DNA of 5,809 nucleotides from Minisyncoccota bacterium (lineage in GTDB: Bacteria; Patescibacteriota; Minisyncoccia; JAHIHE01; JAGLIN01). The stretch is taken from positions 1 to 5,809 of the forward strand of contig JAGLSJ010000037.1 of the NCBI GenBank assembly GCA_023270095.1, given 5' to 3'. The notes beneath the pieces are model-generated. The model saw only the letters and a list, made by a program, of their open reading frames with translations, was not told where the DNA came from and did no database searches. Numbering within the stretch: the stretch's first letter is position 1; each line of letters begins with the position of its first letter. Position numbers and translations under genes: made by a program. This document shows, in pieces, positions 1-5,049 of this stretch.

Positions 1-69
1 CGTTAGCTCAATTGGTAGAGCAGTTGCCTCTTAAGCAATTGGTTAGAGGTTCAAGTCCTCTACGGCCCA
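1..69 (+). tRNA. trnK: tRNA-Lys (anticodon CTT), 5' end cut by the window edge
   Basis: The cloverleaf folds by eye. The D stem is GCTC 6-9 with GAGC 18-21. The anticodon stem is 23-27 with 35-39, around the seven-base loop 28-34. The T stem is AGAGG 45-49 with CCTCT 57-61, around loop TTCAAGT. The anticodon is CTT at 30-32, which reads the lysine codon AAG. The 3' acceptor strand is 62-68 and the discriminator is A69. Only the last three bases of the 5' acceptor strand (CGT, 1-3) are visible, so four bases lie outside the window. A complete CCA is not encoded and must be added by CCA-adding enzyme. It is probably co-transcribed with tRNA-His 85 bases downstream. Confidence 0.95.
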
Positions 70-78
70 CAAGCTCAA

Positions 79-147
79 CTTATAACTGATAACTCATAAC
101 TAATAACAACTTTCGAGTGTTATAGGTTGTGAGTCATGGGTTATAAG
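79..147. repeat. Imperfect inverted repeat of degenerate heptamers between two tRNA genes
   Basis: The left arm (79-108) pairs with the right arm (118-147) over 30 positions: 24 Watson-Crick pairs, three G-U pairs (87/139, 97/129, 101/125) and three mismatches (88/138, 91/135, 102/124), around a nine-base loop. All three G-U pairs have U in the left arm and G in the right arm, so pairing is better in plus-strand RNA. The left arm is made of heptamers close to NATAACT at 81-87, 88-94 and 95-101, with a decayed copy at 102-108. The right arm shows the same seven-base phase from 117 to 144. It could be a dispersed repeat element, or a processing or protective hairpin in the tRNA-Lys/tRNA-His transcript. 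It lacks a T-tract and so is unlikely to be a terminator. Confidence 0.75.
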
Positions 148-154
148 ATTATTT

Positions 155-226
155 GGTGGCTATGGTGTAATGGTAACACTAGAGGTTGTGGTCCTCTCGT
201 CTCGGGTTCGATTCCCGATAGTCACC
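155..226 (+). tRNA. trnH: tRNA-His (anticodon GTG), with encoded G-1
   Basis: The acceptor stem is 156-162 with 219-225. The extra G at 155 (position -1) faces C226 (position 73), the histidine-specific identity pair recognised by bacterial HisRS. The D stem is GTGT 165-168 with ACAC 176-179. The anticodon stem is 181-185 with 193-197, and the anticodon is GTG at 188-190. The T stem is TCGGG 202-206 with CCCGA 214-218. CCA is not encoded. The tRNA ends just before a strong palindromic terminator, so it is the last gene of the plus-strand tRNA unit. Confidence 0.97.
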
Positions 227-231
227 CATCT

Positions 232-263
232 AAAAATAACCGCTAACGTTAGCGGTTATTTTT
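232..263. terminator. Perfect palindromic terminator, probably bidirectional
   Basis: Bases 232-247 are the exact reverse complement of 248-263. The stem has a GC-rich middle (ACCGCTAAC side) flanked by an A-tract on the left and a T-tract on the right, so an RNA from either strand would end in U residues. It lies five bases after tRNA-His and also downstream of the convergent tRNA-Ala, so it can stop both transcription units. Confidence 0.9.
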
Positions 264-380
264 ATAACTCATTTTACGAGTTAAAACCATAAGATAAAAA
301 ACGAAAATTGACAAAAACTATATTTTTCAAAAATTCTTATATCTTAAGAAAATTTAAATCTTCTCTCTACAAAACACAAG

Positions 381-454
381 TGGACCATACCGGATTCGAA
401 CCGGTGACCTCCTCCATGCCATGGAGGCGCGCTAGCCAACTGCGCCAATGGCCC
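381..454 (-). tRNA. trnA: tRNA-Ala (anticodon GGC)
   Basis: On the minus strand the gene begins GGGCCAT at 454 and ends ATGGTCC plus discriminator A at 381. The acceptor stem has a G3-U70 wobble pair, the main alanine identity element for AlaRS. The D stem is GCGC/GCGC, the anticodon stem CCTCC/GGAGG surrounds the loop ATGGCAT with anticodon GGC, and the T stem ACCGG/CCGGT surrounds TTCGAAT. CCA is not encoded. It is convergent with the tRNA-Lys/His unit and lies about 90 bases downstream of the small minus-strand gene, with a terminator between them, so it probably has its own promoter within 455-524. I could not place that promoter convincingly. Confidence 0.97.
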
Positions 455-524
455 AAACTTTTTCTTATAAAATATAGACTAGCAGAAAACAAAAGAAAAG
501 CAAGATAGAGAAAATAAAAAATGA

Positions 525-549
525 AGAGTAGTTTTGTAAAAACTACTCT
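525..549 (-). terminator. Intrinsic terminator of the small minus-strand gene
   Basis: AGAGTAGTTTT (525-535) pairs perfectly with AAAACTACTCT (539-549), leaving a three-base loop. On the minus strand the stem is followed by a T-rich run (complement of 511-524), the usual rho-independent arrangement. The TAG stop codon of the 38-codon gene (543-545) lies inside the stem. A weaker T-run (551-554) follows on the plus strand, so it may also work in that direction. Confidence 0.85.
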
Positions 550-659
550 CTTTTATTGCAAAGTTCTTCTTTTGTCTCTATTGGAGGTTTTACTCCCGTG
601 AGATTATCTTTGGTCTCATTTTTTTCAATAATCCCTGGTTCAGGTTCGTGTGCACTCAT
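543..659 (-). CDS. Small hypothetical protein, 38 residues, charged and proline-containing
   Basis: I do not recognise this protein. The frame runs from ATG at 659 to TAG at 543-545. It begins MSAHEPEPGIIEKNE and ends IETKEELCNKRE. It has many Glu and Lys residues, several prolines, one cysteine and no hydrophobic stretch, so it is probably soluble and largely disordered. The case for a real gene is its setting. GAGGAG (668-673) lies eight bases before the ATG, a clear Shine-Dalgarno sequence where no other gene here has one. A TTGACA promoter element lies upstream, and a strong intrinsic terminator overlaps the stop codon. An in-frame TAG lies about ten codons before the ATG, so a much longer protein is excluded; a GTG start nine codons upstream is possible but has no ribosome site. 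Function is unknown. A structured RNA with an accidental frame is the main alternative. Confidence 0.65.
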   Translation of the reverse strand: MSAHEPEPGIIEKNETKDNLTGVKPPIETKEELCNKRE

Positions 660-667
660 ATTCTTCT

Positions 668-673
668 CTCCTC
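668..673 (-). promoter_or_regulatory. Shine-Dalgarno site for the 38-codon gene
   Basis: The minus strand reads GAGGAG here, with eight bases between it and the ATG at 659. This is close to ideal for the 16S anti-Shine-Dalgarno sequence and decides the start codon. It also shows that the organism can use such sites although the four plus-strand genes lack them. Confidence 0.75.
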
Positions 674-703
674 TTTTAATTGACACCTATATGTTATTCA
701 TTG

Positions 704-737
704 TTTATAATGGTACTAAAATAATAATCTCTGTCAA
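704..737 (-). promoter_or_regulatory. Candidate sigma70-type promoter for the 38-codon gene
   Basis: The minus strand has a perfect TTGACA at 737-732. Two -10 candidates follow: TACCAT (715-710) at a 16-base spacer, and the better-matching TATAAA (709-704) at an over-long 22 bases. The transcript would start near 700 and carry a leader of about 40 bases with the Shine-Dalgarno site. A plus-strand TTGACA (680-685) and TATAAT (706-711, 20-base spacer) interlock with it, so this stretch may fire in both directions. Confidence 0.45.
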
Positions 738-755
738 CCATCTATAAATTTCAAA

Positions 756-784
756 TTGAAGTTACGTTCATTTTATGTTAAAAT
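756..784 (+). promoter_or_regulatory. Extended -10 promoter for the membrane protein gene
   Basis: TTGAAG (756-761), a 17-base spacer and TAAAAT (779-784) form a sigma70-like promoter. TG at 776-777 lies one base before the -10, giving the extended -10 form TGnTAAAAT. Transcription would start near 791, leaving a leader of about 105 bases before the ATG at 896. A second perfect TATAAT at 825-830 has no good -35 partner and is a weaker alternative. Confidence 0.55.
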
Positions 785-895
785 ATAATTATCTTGAATT
801 ATGAAATTAAAAATTCTAACTGACTATAATGACAAAAATTTCGTTTTCAAAAAGTCTTAAATTTAATATATCTTGCTTATCCATAATACAAAAAA

Positions 896-1663
896 ATGGA
901 AACTATCACAACTCCAATTCAATGGGAAGTAACTGAATCTCAAAATCGAAAAAAAGAAAGAGTCTATCTTCTTTCCAAATCTTTTGGATTTATTTTTATA
1001 TTGATTTTTATTTTGTTTTCTTCTTTGGGATTTCTTTTGGTAGGAGTTATTATGCTTGGAATAATATATCTTATTAAAAAAGATAATGCGCTTAATATCT
1101 TGAAAAATGTATCATCAAATATTTCTAATAAATACAAAATCAGTGAAAATGGAATTGAAGTTTTTAACGCTCTCGATAAAAAGCAGTCAACCCATTTATG
1201 GGAAAATATACTGTCATTCTACGCCTTTTCAGAAACAGGTCCTGTAGGATATGTGAGTAGTTCGTTTTTGGGCGATGATTTTGTAATCATAGACAAACAA
1301 AAAAATCAAATAATTCTCAAAACAAATAAGATTGATTCATCAAAAATAAAAATGGCGCTATTAAAGAAAATAAAAAAGAAAGCTCCATCTCAAGGTGAAA
1401 ATATATTTTTTTCAATTACCTCAAGAAATTTAAGTCTAACTAAACATAATGACTTAAATCCAAATCCTGCTCCAGTTGCACCTCAGTTCAGAAACAAAAC
1501 TCCTCAAGAAAAAAGCATCGCTGAAAAAAATTTTTACGAACAACAAAGAAAATATAAACAAGGAATACAGAAGCAAAAAGATGTCCTTAAAAGAAATATA
1601 TTATTTTTTATCTATATATTATTAATGTTTCTTGTAACTATAATTTATTTAATCAAAAATTAA
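896..1663 (+). CDS. Predicted membrane protein with a PH-like middle segment
   Basis: The protein has 255 residues and I recognise no named family. A short polar N-terminus ends in a basic stretch (residues 17-22). Residues about 27-60 are strongly hydrophobic and long enough for a two-helix hairpin, closed by KKDN. Residues about 78-161 alternate short hydrophobic strands with turns, starting YKISENGIEVF and followed by LWENILSFYAF. That pattern resembles bacterial PH-like (DUF304/YcxB type) domains fused to paired N-terminal helices, but this is a by-eye inference. Residues about 162-230 are polar, proline-containing and then Lys/Gln-rich and probably helical. A third membrane helix lies at about 234-253. 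No catalytic motif is visible. The ATG follows an A-run without a Shine-Dalgarno sequence. The gene has its own promoter, and no functional link to the signalling genes is evident. Confidence 0.85.
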   Translation: METITTPIQWEVTESQNRKKERVYLLSKSFGFIFILIFILFSSLGFLLVGVIMLGIIYLIKKDNALNILKNVSSNISNKYKISENGIEVFNALDKKQSTHLWENILSFYAFSETGPVGYVSSSFLGDDFVIIDKQKNQIILKTNKIDSSKIKMALLKKIKKKAPSQGENIFFSITSRNLSLTKHNDLNPNPAPVAPQFRNKTPQEKSIAEKNFYEQQRKYKQGIQKQKDVLKRNILFFIYILLMFLVTIIYLIKN

Positions 1664-1684
1664 TTTTCGTTCTTATTTTTGTCA

Positions 1685-1713
1685 TTGCCAAATGCCAAAA
1701 AATGTGCTATACT
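1685..1713 (+). promoter_or_regulatory. Extended -10 promoter upstream of the FIST gene
   Basis: TTGCCA (1685-1690), exactly 17 bases, then TATACT (1708-1713), preceded by TG at 1705-1706 with one base between. This is among the best promoter matches in the window. Transcription would start near 1720, about 240 bases before the FIST start codon and about 60 bases before a terminator-like hairpin. It could drive the FIST gene, a short leader RNA, or both. Confidence 0.7.
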
Positions 1714-1772
1714 TCTATTATAAATTTATAGAAAATTATTGTGATACAGAAAAAAAGCATAGAAAAAAAGAA

Positions 1773-1838
1773 AATAACAATTATTTATAGTTTTGTAAAC
1801 TTCAAAAGTTGAAAACTAAAAATAATTGCTATTTTTTT
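1773..1838 (+). terminator. Long AU-rich hairpin with T-tract in the FIST leader (terminator or attenuator)
   Basis: Bases 1773-1794 pair with 1812-1833 over 22 positions with two mismatches (1777/1829 and 1787/1819). The 17-base loop contains a second stem, AACTT 1798-1802 with AAGTT 1806-1810. Seven T residues (1832-1838) run through and past the base of the stem, giving an intrinsic-terminator shape on the plus strand. A-rich and T-rich flanks (from about 1751 and to about 1850) can extend the pairing imperfectly. The hairpin lies after a good promoter and before the FIST gene, so it would cut the leader at about 120 nucleotides unless read through. A 23-codon frame starting GTG at 1741 ends inside it at 1810-1812. 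The alternative is that it ends the membrane protein transcript, which has no other evident terminator. Confidence 0.6.
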
Positions 1839-1959
1839 ATCTATATTTTTTAATAAATAATTTAAAAATCAAAACAAAAAAAATGAATTAATAAAGACAA
1901 TAATCTCATTTTAAATATTAAGATGGTTTAAAGTTCATTTTATCAATTAAAACAAAAAA

Positions 1960-3138
1960 ATGACAACAAAAACAAAAGTTGGTTCAAGTAGTAATCTTAA
2001 CCCAACAAAAGCAGGTAAAGAAGCTTGTTTGCAGGCAATGGAAGGACTTAACAATATAAATCTTTTGATTGTTTTTTCTTCCTCAAACTACGATCAACAA
2101 GAAATGCTTTCAGCCATTAGGGAAATCAGTGGCGACATTCCGTTAATTGGATGTAGCTCTGCTGGAGAAATTATTGGATCAGGACCAATCAATAAAAGTG
2201 TAGCTGTTATGGCTATTGAAAGCGACACTATGAAATGTGTTGTTGCAGAAGGAGAAAGTATAAAGCCCGATCCAAAAGAAGCTGGAATGAAATTGGCAAA
2301 AAAATTGGCTGACCAAACTGGAGGAGCTTCAATTCACTCTGTGATTATGTTGATTGATGTGCTGACGGGAAACGGCGCAGATACTGTTCGTGGTGTAAAT
2401 GAAGTTTTAGGTGAGAATACTTTGATTGTTGGTGGAGCAGCTGGAGATGATTTTTCTTTCAAAGAAACATACGAATATCTCAATGACAAAGTCTTGCCTT
2501 CTTCTATAGTTGGAGCTGGGTTTTATGGAGACAATAAAATAACAGTCGGAGTTCGTCATGGTTGGGTTCCATTTGGAAGTCCTATGAAAGTTACTAAATC
2601 TCATGGAGCTGTTTTGGAAGAAATTGATGGGAAACCCGCTCTTTCGGTCTATGAAAATTATTTTGGAGAAGAAGCTAAGAGTTTGAAAAATGAAGTTCTT
2701 GGAAAAATGGCTATTATATATCCATTAGGAATAACGACTGATGAAAATGATGAATTATTATTGAGAGCTCCTATAAGCGCCGACGAAAATGGAGCGATTA
2801 CTTTCGCTGCTGAAGTCCCAGAAAATTCTGAAATAAGATTAATGATTGGAAGCAAAGAAAAAGCCATTGATGCAGCAAAAGAAGCAGCAGAAAATGCATT
2901 AAAAGAATTAAATGGCAAAAAACCTGCTGGAGTAATCGTCTTTAATTGTATTGCTAGACAAAAATTATTTAACAGAAATGCGAAAGATGAAATTGATTCT
3001 ATCAAAGAAATATTAGGCAAAGATGTTCCAGTAATTGGTTTTTATACTTATGGAGAGATAGCGCCAATTAACGGTAAAAGCGATATCATCTGCAGATTTC
3101 ATAACGAGACAGCTGTCGTAACAGTTATCGGAGAATAA
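1960..3138 (+). CDS. Stand-alone FIST-domain (FIST_N plus FIST_C) sensor protein
   Basis: The 392-residue protein has no signal peptide or membrane segment, so it is cytoplasmic. FIST_N covers about residues 30-225: a VFSSS strand end (38-42), the family's GCSSAGEI motif (64-71), GGAAGDDF (158-165) and RHGWVPFG (199-206). FIST_C covers about residues 230-385 and ends with the typical IGFYTYGEIAPI (359-370) and RFHNETAVV (379-387). The length is normal for a protein made only of the two FIST halves. FIST domains are predicted or known to bind small ligands. The Pseudomonas FIST protein NosP binds haem and nitric oxide and modulates the kinase encoded beside it. Histidines 200, 215 and 381 are possible metal or haem ligands here, but I cannot tell whether haem is bound. 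A histidine kinase gene follows 189 bases downstream, which supports a sensor-kinase partnership. The ATG sits after an A-run without a Shine-Dalgarno sequence; nearby upstream ATGs (1883, 1923) meet a stop within three codons. Confidence 0.93.
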   Translation: MTTKTKVGSSSNLNPTKAGKEACLQAMEGLNNINLLIVFSSSNYDQQEMLSAIREISGDIPLIGCSSAGEIIGSGPINKSVAVMAIESDTMKCVVAEGESIKPDPKEAGMKLAKKLADQTGGASIHSVIMLIDVLTGNGADTVRGVNEVLGENTLIVGGAAGDDFSFKETYEYLNDKVLPSSIVGAGFYGDNKITVGVRHGWVPFGSPMKVTKSHGAVLEEIDGKPALSVYENYFGEEAKSLKNEVLGKMAIIYPLGITTDENDELLLRAPISADENGAITFAAEVPENSEIRLMIGSKEKAIDAAKEAAENALKELNGKKPAGVIVFNCIARQKLFNRNAKDEIDSIKEILGKDVPVIGFYTYGEIAPINGKSDIICRFHNETAVVTVIGE

Positions 3139-3152
3139 TTTTGACCTTGTTT

Positions 3153-3225
3153 AAAAGAACGATGAAACAATCCTTTTTCGAATGTTAAAAAATATGATAT
3201 CCCAAAGATTGTTTCATCTTCTTTT
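3153..3225 (+). terminator. Inverted repeat after the FIST gene, possible terminator
   Basis: The core is a perfect 12-base match, GATGAAACAATC (3161-3172) with GATTGTTTCATC (3207-3218). After a single bulged base on the left arm at each end (C3160, C3173), pairing continues outward for seven pairs (3153-3159 with 3219-3225) and inward for three, giving 22 pairs around a 27-base loop. It starts 14 bases after the FIST stop codon. The T-run (3222-3225) belongs to the stem, so as a terminator it is not classic. A transcript-end stabiliser or a protein-binding inverted repeat ahead of the kinase gene are alternatives. Confidence 0.6.
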
Positions 3226-3327
3226 CATCTGATAAAAATAAAGGCAATAGTAATAATTAAAATGAGTTTTAAAATGATTAAAATTTATTTTTATTAATGC
3301 TAATTTATACAATCAATAAATTTAGTA

Positions 3328-4752
3328 ATGAAAGAAGCTAAACTAAATAAAAAAGTATTTTCCAACAAAGAGATGGAAGATATAAAAATGAAGCACAAAG
3401 AAGAGATAGAACTACTATCTAAGCTTTTGATTAGTCGTGACCTAGAATTAAACAAAATCAACGAAAATCTTGATGATAAAATTATTCAATTGGAAAAAAG
3501 CCATGCGATAATGGAAGATGTCAAAGATGTTCTAGCGATAAGATTAAACGCAAGAACCAAACAGTTAAAAGAAGTTATCGATGGTTTAGATTGGCAAGTC
3601 AAAGAAAGAACAAAGAAATTAGAAACTTCACAAAGAAAATTAATGGATACTCTTGAAGATTATAAAATTGAAAAAACCATCTCTCAAACAGAAAAAAATA
3701 AAACTATTGCCATAATTAAAAATATGTCTGATGGTCTCTTGATTTTTAACCAAAATAATATTTTAACTACCGTCAATGAAATGGCCATAAAATTTCTAAA
3801 CTTAGAGAATATCAAAAAAAATATCTATAAACAAAAAAGCACTAGCGACCTTACTAAAATTGAAAATTTCAAATCTGTTATAAATATTACTGGAACAGAA
3901 ATTAAAAATGTTTTCAGAAAAGAATTGAAAATCAACGATAACGACGACTATATAGAAATTTCGACTATGCCTATATTAATTGACAAAAAACAAATAGGTA
4001 AATTCATTATTTTACATGATATTACCAGAGAGAAAAAAGTTCAAGCGCTTAAAACAGAATTTGTTTCAATTGCTGCCCACCAATTAAGAACTCCGCTCTC
4101 AGCCATTAAATGGACACTAACAACGTTAATTGATGGTGATTTTGGAGAACTAAATGCGAAACAACTAACATACCTCAAAAAGGCAAATATTTCTAATGAA
4201 AGAATGATTGAGCTGGTCAACGATTTATTGAACCTCTCAAGAATTGAAGCAGGAAAATATATTCAAATCAAAGACTTTCTAAAAATTGAAGACCTTATAA
4301 ACGAAGTTATGGAGGATGAAAAGATTAAGGCTAAAAAGAAAAATATAATACTTGAGTTTAAAAAAGATAACAATCTCCCTGAATTATCAGTTGATAAAGA
4401 AAAAATTATGCTTTTAATCCAAAACTTGATAGAAAATGCCCTTAATTATTGCTACGAAAACACAAAAATTTATATGAACTTAACAGAAGATAGGACAAAA
4501 AATGAAATACAATTTGCAATAACAAATACAGGAATTGGTATCCCAAAAAAATTAAAACAAAGAATATTCACAAAATTTTTTCGGGCTGATAACGCGTTAA
4601 AAACCGAAACAGTAGGATCTGGATTGGGATTATATATAAATAAGAATATCGCTGAATCTCATGGTGGAAAAATATGGTTTGATTCAGAAGAAGGTAAGGA
4701 AACAACTTTTTATTTTACACTACCCATAAAAGATAAAATCGAAGAATTTTAG
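3328..4752 (+). CDS. Soluble PAS-containing sensor histidine kinase
   Basis: The 474-residue protein autophosphorylates on histidine and passes phosphate to a response regulator. There is no membrane segment, so it acts in the cytoplasm. Residues about 15-125 form a charged coiled coil with two related signatures, ARTKQL (75-80) and ERTKKL (93-98), as in signal helices of many Patescibacteria kinases. A PAS-like domain follows at about 126-235 (MSDGLLIFNQNN to FIILHDITREK). The HisKA box contains AHQLRTP with His251 as phosphoacceptor. The ATPase domain shows the N box NLIENALNY (366-374), the F box FTKFFRA (414-420) and the G2 box GSGLGLYI (430-437). The G1 box reads NTGIGIP (400-406), with Asn where Asp is usual. 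No Shine-Dalgarno sequence precedes the ATG at 3328. Met21 (3388) has a weak GGAAG eight bases upstream and is an alternative start. A weak TATACA (3306-3311) could be a -10. The FIST gene lies before it and a tandem-receiver regulator after it, its likely input and target. Confidence 0.96.
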   Translation: MKEAKLNKKVFSNKEMEDIKMKHKEEIELLSKLLISRDLELNKINENLDDKIIQLEKSHAIMEDVKDVLAIRLNARTKQLKEVIDGLDWQVKERTKKLETSQRKLMDTLEDYKIEKTISQTEKNKTIAIIKNMSDGLLIFNQNNILTTVNEMAIKFLNLENIKKNIYKQKSTSDLTKIENFKSVINITGTEIKNVFRKELKINDNDDYIEISTMPILIDKKQIGKFIILHDITREKKVQALKTEFVSIAAHQLRTPLSAIKWTLTTLIDGDFGELNAKQLTYLKKANISNERMIELVNDLLNLSRIEAGKYIQIKDFLKIEDLINEVMEDEKIKAKKKNIILEFKKDNNLPELSVDKEKIMLLIQNLIENALNYCYENTKIYMNLTEDRTKNEIQFAITNTGIGIPKKLKQRIFTKFFRADNALKTETVGSGLGLYINKNIAESHGGKIWFDSEEGKETTFYFTLPIKDKIEEF

Positions 4753-4862
4753 CACTAAAAAAGAAATTATTTAAGAATCTCTTGAAAAACATAGCTTTTA
4801 TCATTTCTGAAAAATCGGAAAGCAGAGAATTTAACTCAAAAAATAAACTTTATATTAAAAAA

Positions 4863-4890
4863 TTATTAGCTTTTCGAAGTTTCCTATAAT
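4863..4890 (+). promoter_or_regulatory. Weak upstream promoter candidate for the response regulator
   Basis: A perfect -10 TATAAT (4885-4890) is preceded, at a 16-base spacer, by TTATTA (4863-4868), which matches only half of TTGACA. It would start an RNA near 4897 with a leader of about 150 bases. The rest of the 297-base gap between kinase and regulator (4753-5049) shows no gene and no convincing terminator. Confidence 0.3.
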
Positions 4891-4929
4891 ATAAGACAAC
4901 AATCGAATCGAATAAAATAGCACAATCAC

Positions 4930-4958
4930 TTGAAAAATATACCAATATGTTTTATACT
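4930..4958 (+). promoter_or_regulatory. Promoter of the tandem-receiver response regulator gene
   Basis: TTGAAA (4930-4935), exactly 17 bases, then TATACT (4953-4958). Transcription would begin near 4965, giving a leader of about 85 bases. The surrounding pattern ATGTnnTATACTT also occurs at the FIST promoter (1702-1714), so both may be read by the same sigma factor under similar control. It lies well after the kinase stop codon, so the regulator need not depend on kinase read-through. Confidence 0.65.
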
Positions 4959-5049
4959 TAGAATTATATTAATATTACACATTAAAAATGCTTTTGATCC
5001 AAGAGAAATTCTTGAAAAAAATATAAATAATAAAAACTAACTTTCAATT

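Noticed and set aside
329..353. Weak hairpin downstream of tRNA-Ala on the minus strand
   Set aside because: Only five A/T-rich pairs (334-338 with 346-350) before a T-run; the palindrome at 232-263 is a far better terminator.
308..508. Plus-strand 66-codon frame
   Set aside because: It runs across the antisense of tRNA-Ala; the HTGFEPVTSS-type peptide is a known artefact of translating tRNA complements.
556..747. Plus-strand 63-codon frame
   Set aside because: It is antisense to the better supported 38-codon minus-strand gene and its promoter, and has no ribosome site.
2407..3020. Two minus-strand frames (2407-2604 and 2658-3020)
   Set aside because: Both lie inside the FIST gene, whose protein motifs clearly identify the real frame.
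3283..3311. Possible kinase promoter with -10 TATACA
   Set aside because: No acceptable -35 at the right distance in this very AT-rich stretch, so the match is not distinguishable from background.
4753..4862. Possible terminator or small RNA after the kinase gene
   Set aside because: Only short, bulged pairing with a large loop (AATCTCT near 4774 with AGAGAATT near 4824); nothing convincing.
4988..5026. 12-codon frame in the response regulator leader
   Set aside because: No ribosome site and no unusual codon run; short frames like this are expected by chance in the leader.
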